Of a stretch of DNA of 64,000 bases, positions 63,119-64,000 are shown piece after piece; position 1 is the stretch's first letter; every line of letters begins with the position of its first letter. The translations under genes and the position numbers were made by a program. Origin of the DNA: Diplodia intermedia (taxonomy: Eukaryota > Ascomycota > Dothideomycetes > Botryosphaeriales > Botryosphaeriaceae); contig JAKEKT010000010.1 of assembly GCA_021495925.1 (NCBI GenBank), forward strand, positions 1-64,000. Direction: 5' to 3'. Below the pieces are notes generated by a model. It saw only the letters and a program-made list of their open reading frames with translations, had not been told where the DNA came from and did no database searches.

Positions 63119-64000
63119 GGTGGTGGGGGATGGCCTGGACGATTGGTTAAAAGGCGAGGCGGGCGGGACAAGATGACAAAGAGACGCCGGCTGCGTCCGG
63201 ATTGCGGGACTGGCGGGAACGGTGGGGGCTTTATGGGAGCTTCTTCATCCACAGCAGCGGAGCACCATGGAGCACAATGCGGTGGAGCCATGTCCGCCCC
63301 GCATCGTCGAGACATGCAGGCCGGACCCGCGTACGGCATCGATCGAGGATGGGCACTTACGTCTAAATCAAGGGAGCGCTCGCCGGGAGGTGTGCGGCGG
63401 GGCGGTGGGATTGGTATCAGACGGAATGAGACACGCAAGAAAAATCAATGGTTCAATTACAGCCACACACGTGGTCGCGGGGAGAGGGTTGCCGGTGGCC
63501 AGCCTGGGGCGGCGCGGCCGTGGTAGTTATAGGCGCGAGGCCGCTCAGTGGAGGCTGCACCATCTCAGTAGGCGTGGAGTGCGGCTGAGAGCAGTCGCGC
63601 GCTGCCGTCGCGGTCAGCGTGCGTCTGCCGCTCTTTGGGCAAGGTGTCGGGCAGGGCGACTGAAAGGGCCAGCAAGGGGCCGGCAGGCAGGGGCCAGGCC
63701 AATCGCGCCCGCCTGATTATCCGCAAGAGCTGAGCGCCGCGGCCTGGGGCTGACTCTCGGCACTGCTCTGCGGTCCTGCGTCGCCGGCCATGACGCTCTC
63801 AGCTGCGGTGGGGCAGCGGTGCCAACGTGCCAATGATCCGCAAGCAGACATATTCGCCGGGCGGAAGCGTGGGACTCGGGCGGAGGACACAGGGCTGGCG
63901 CGCAGGGCCCAGGCTGCAGCGCGCAAGGCTGAGGAGGGCAGCGGGTGCTGCAAAGCGCATTGGCTGGCGACCGACGATGGGCGGTCTGCTCCGGGCGGCT
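63119..64000. promoter_or_regulatory. Ppo upstream region to the window end
   Basis: This is the promoter side of the Ppo-type gene. It is GC-rich, and its frames (up to 164 residues) are Arg/Gly/Ala-rich and look like chance. Any further gene would start beyond the window. Confidence 0.45.

Noticed and set aside
1..64000. CRISPR arrays, operons, ribosome binding sites, insertion sequences
   Set aside because: The DNA is eukaryotic (spliceosomal introns, targeting presequences); no regularly spaced repeat array or transposase was seen.

Overview
This is a 64 kb stretch of nuclear DNA from a filamentous ascomycete fungus (Pezizomycotina; Dothideomycetes is a guess). The evidence is short GT-AG introns (about 45-75 nt), compact genes on both strands, moderately high GC, and fungus-typical families: a psi-factor oxygenase, a Dbf2/Sid2 kinase, a GH28 pectinase, a GT90, an Flc/TRP-type membrane protein and a CVNH lectin. 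Gene models were assembled by hand from reading frames and splice sites; nearly all close exactly in frame.

Layout. 0.8-4.4 kb: YIF1 (-) and the SRP receptor alpha subunit (+), head to head, both in early secretion. 4.7-6.7 kb: secreted GH28 pectin hydrolase (-) with a 9-nt exon. 7.4-9.9 kb: ferric reductase (-). 9.9-15.7 kb: gene-poor. 15.7-18.7 kb: Flc/TRP-like membrane protein (+). 20.6 kb: a 65-residue protein with a myristoylation-type start (+). 21.6-24.6 kb: mitochondrial hot-dog thioesterase, GFA/Mss4-fold protein and a secreted unknown (all -). 27.9-28.7 kb: stand-alone CinA-type amidase (-), with gene-poor DNA on both sides. 31.6-33.0 kb: unknown membrane-anchored protein (+). 33.3-36.2 kb: acyl-protein thioesterase (-) and an HhH-GPD DNA glycosylase (+), divergent. 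37.1-39.1 kb: Dbf2/Sid2 kinase (-). 40.7-41.3 kb: decayed 3' part of an LsdA/Rds1-like gene. 41.6-44.8 kb: fumarase and exosome subunit RRP43 (both +). 45.3-47.9 kb: RQT4/ASC-1 zinc-finger protein (-) and a PPIL1-type cyclophilin (+), divergent. 49.6-53.5 kb: a 1,287-residue repeat protein with a b561-like membrane tail (+). 54.2-56.1 kb: GT90 (-). 56.4-59.3 kb: emopamil-binding protein family (-) and a CVNH-coiled-coil protein (+), divergent. 59.7-63.1 kb: fatty-acid dioxygenase/P450 fusion of the Ppo family (-).

Most genes are housekeeping functions (secretion, translation quality control, RNA decay, TCA cycle, mitotic exit) mixed with lineage-variable surface or secreted proteins. There is no obvious biosynthetic cluster, no intact transposon, no CRISPR and no credible tRNA. 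The least familiar loci are the repeat/b561-like protein at 49,645-53,508 and the CVNH-coiled-coil protein at 57,804-59,252.
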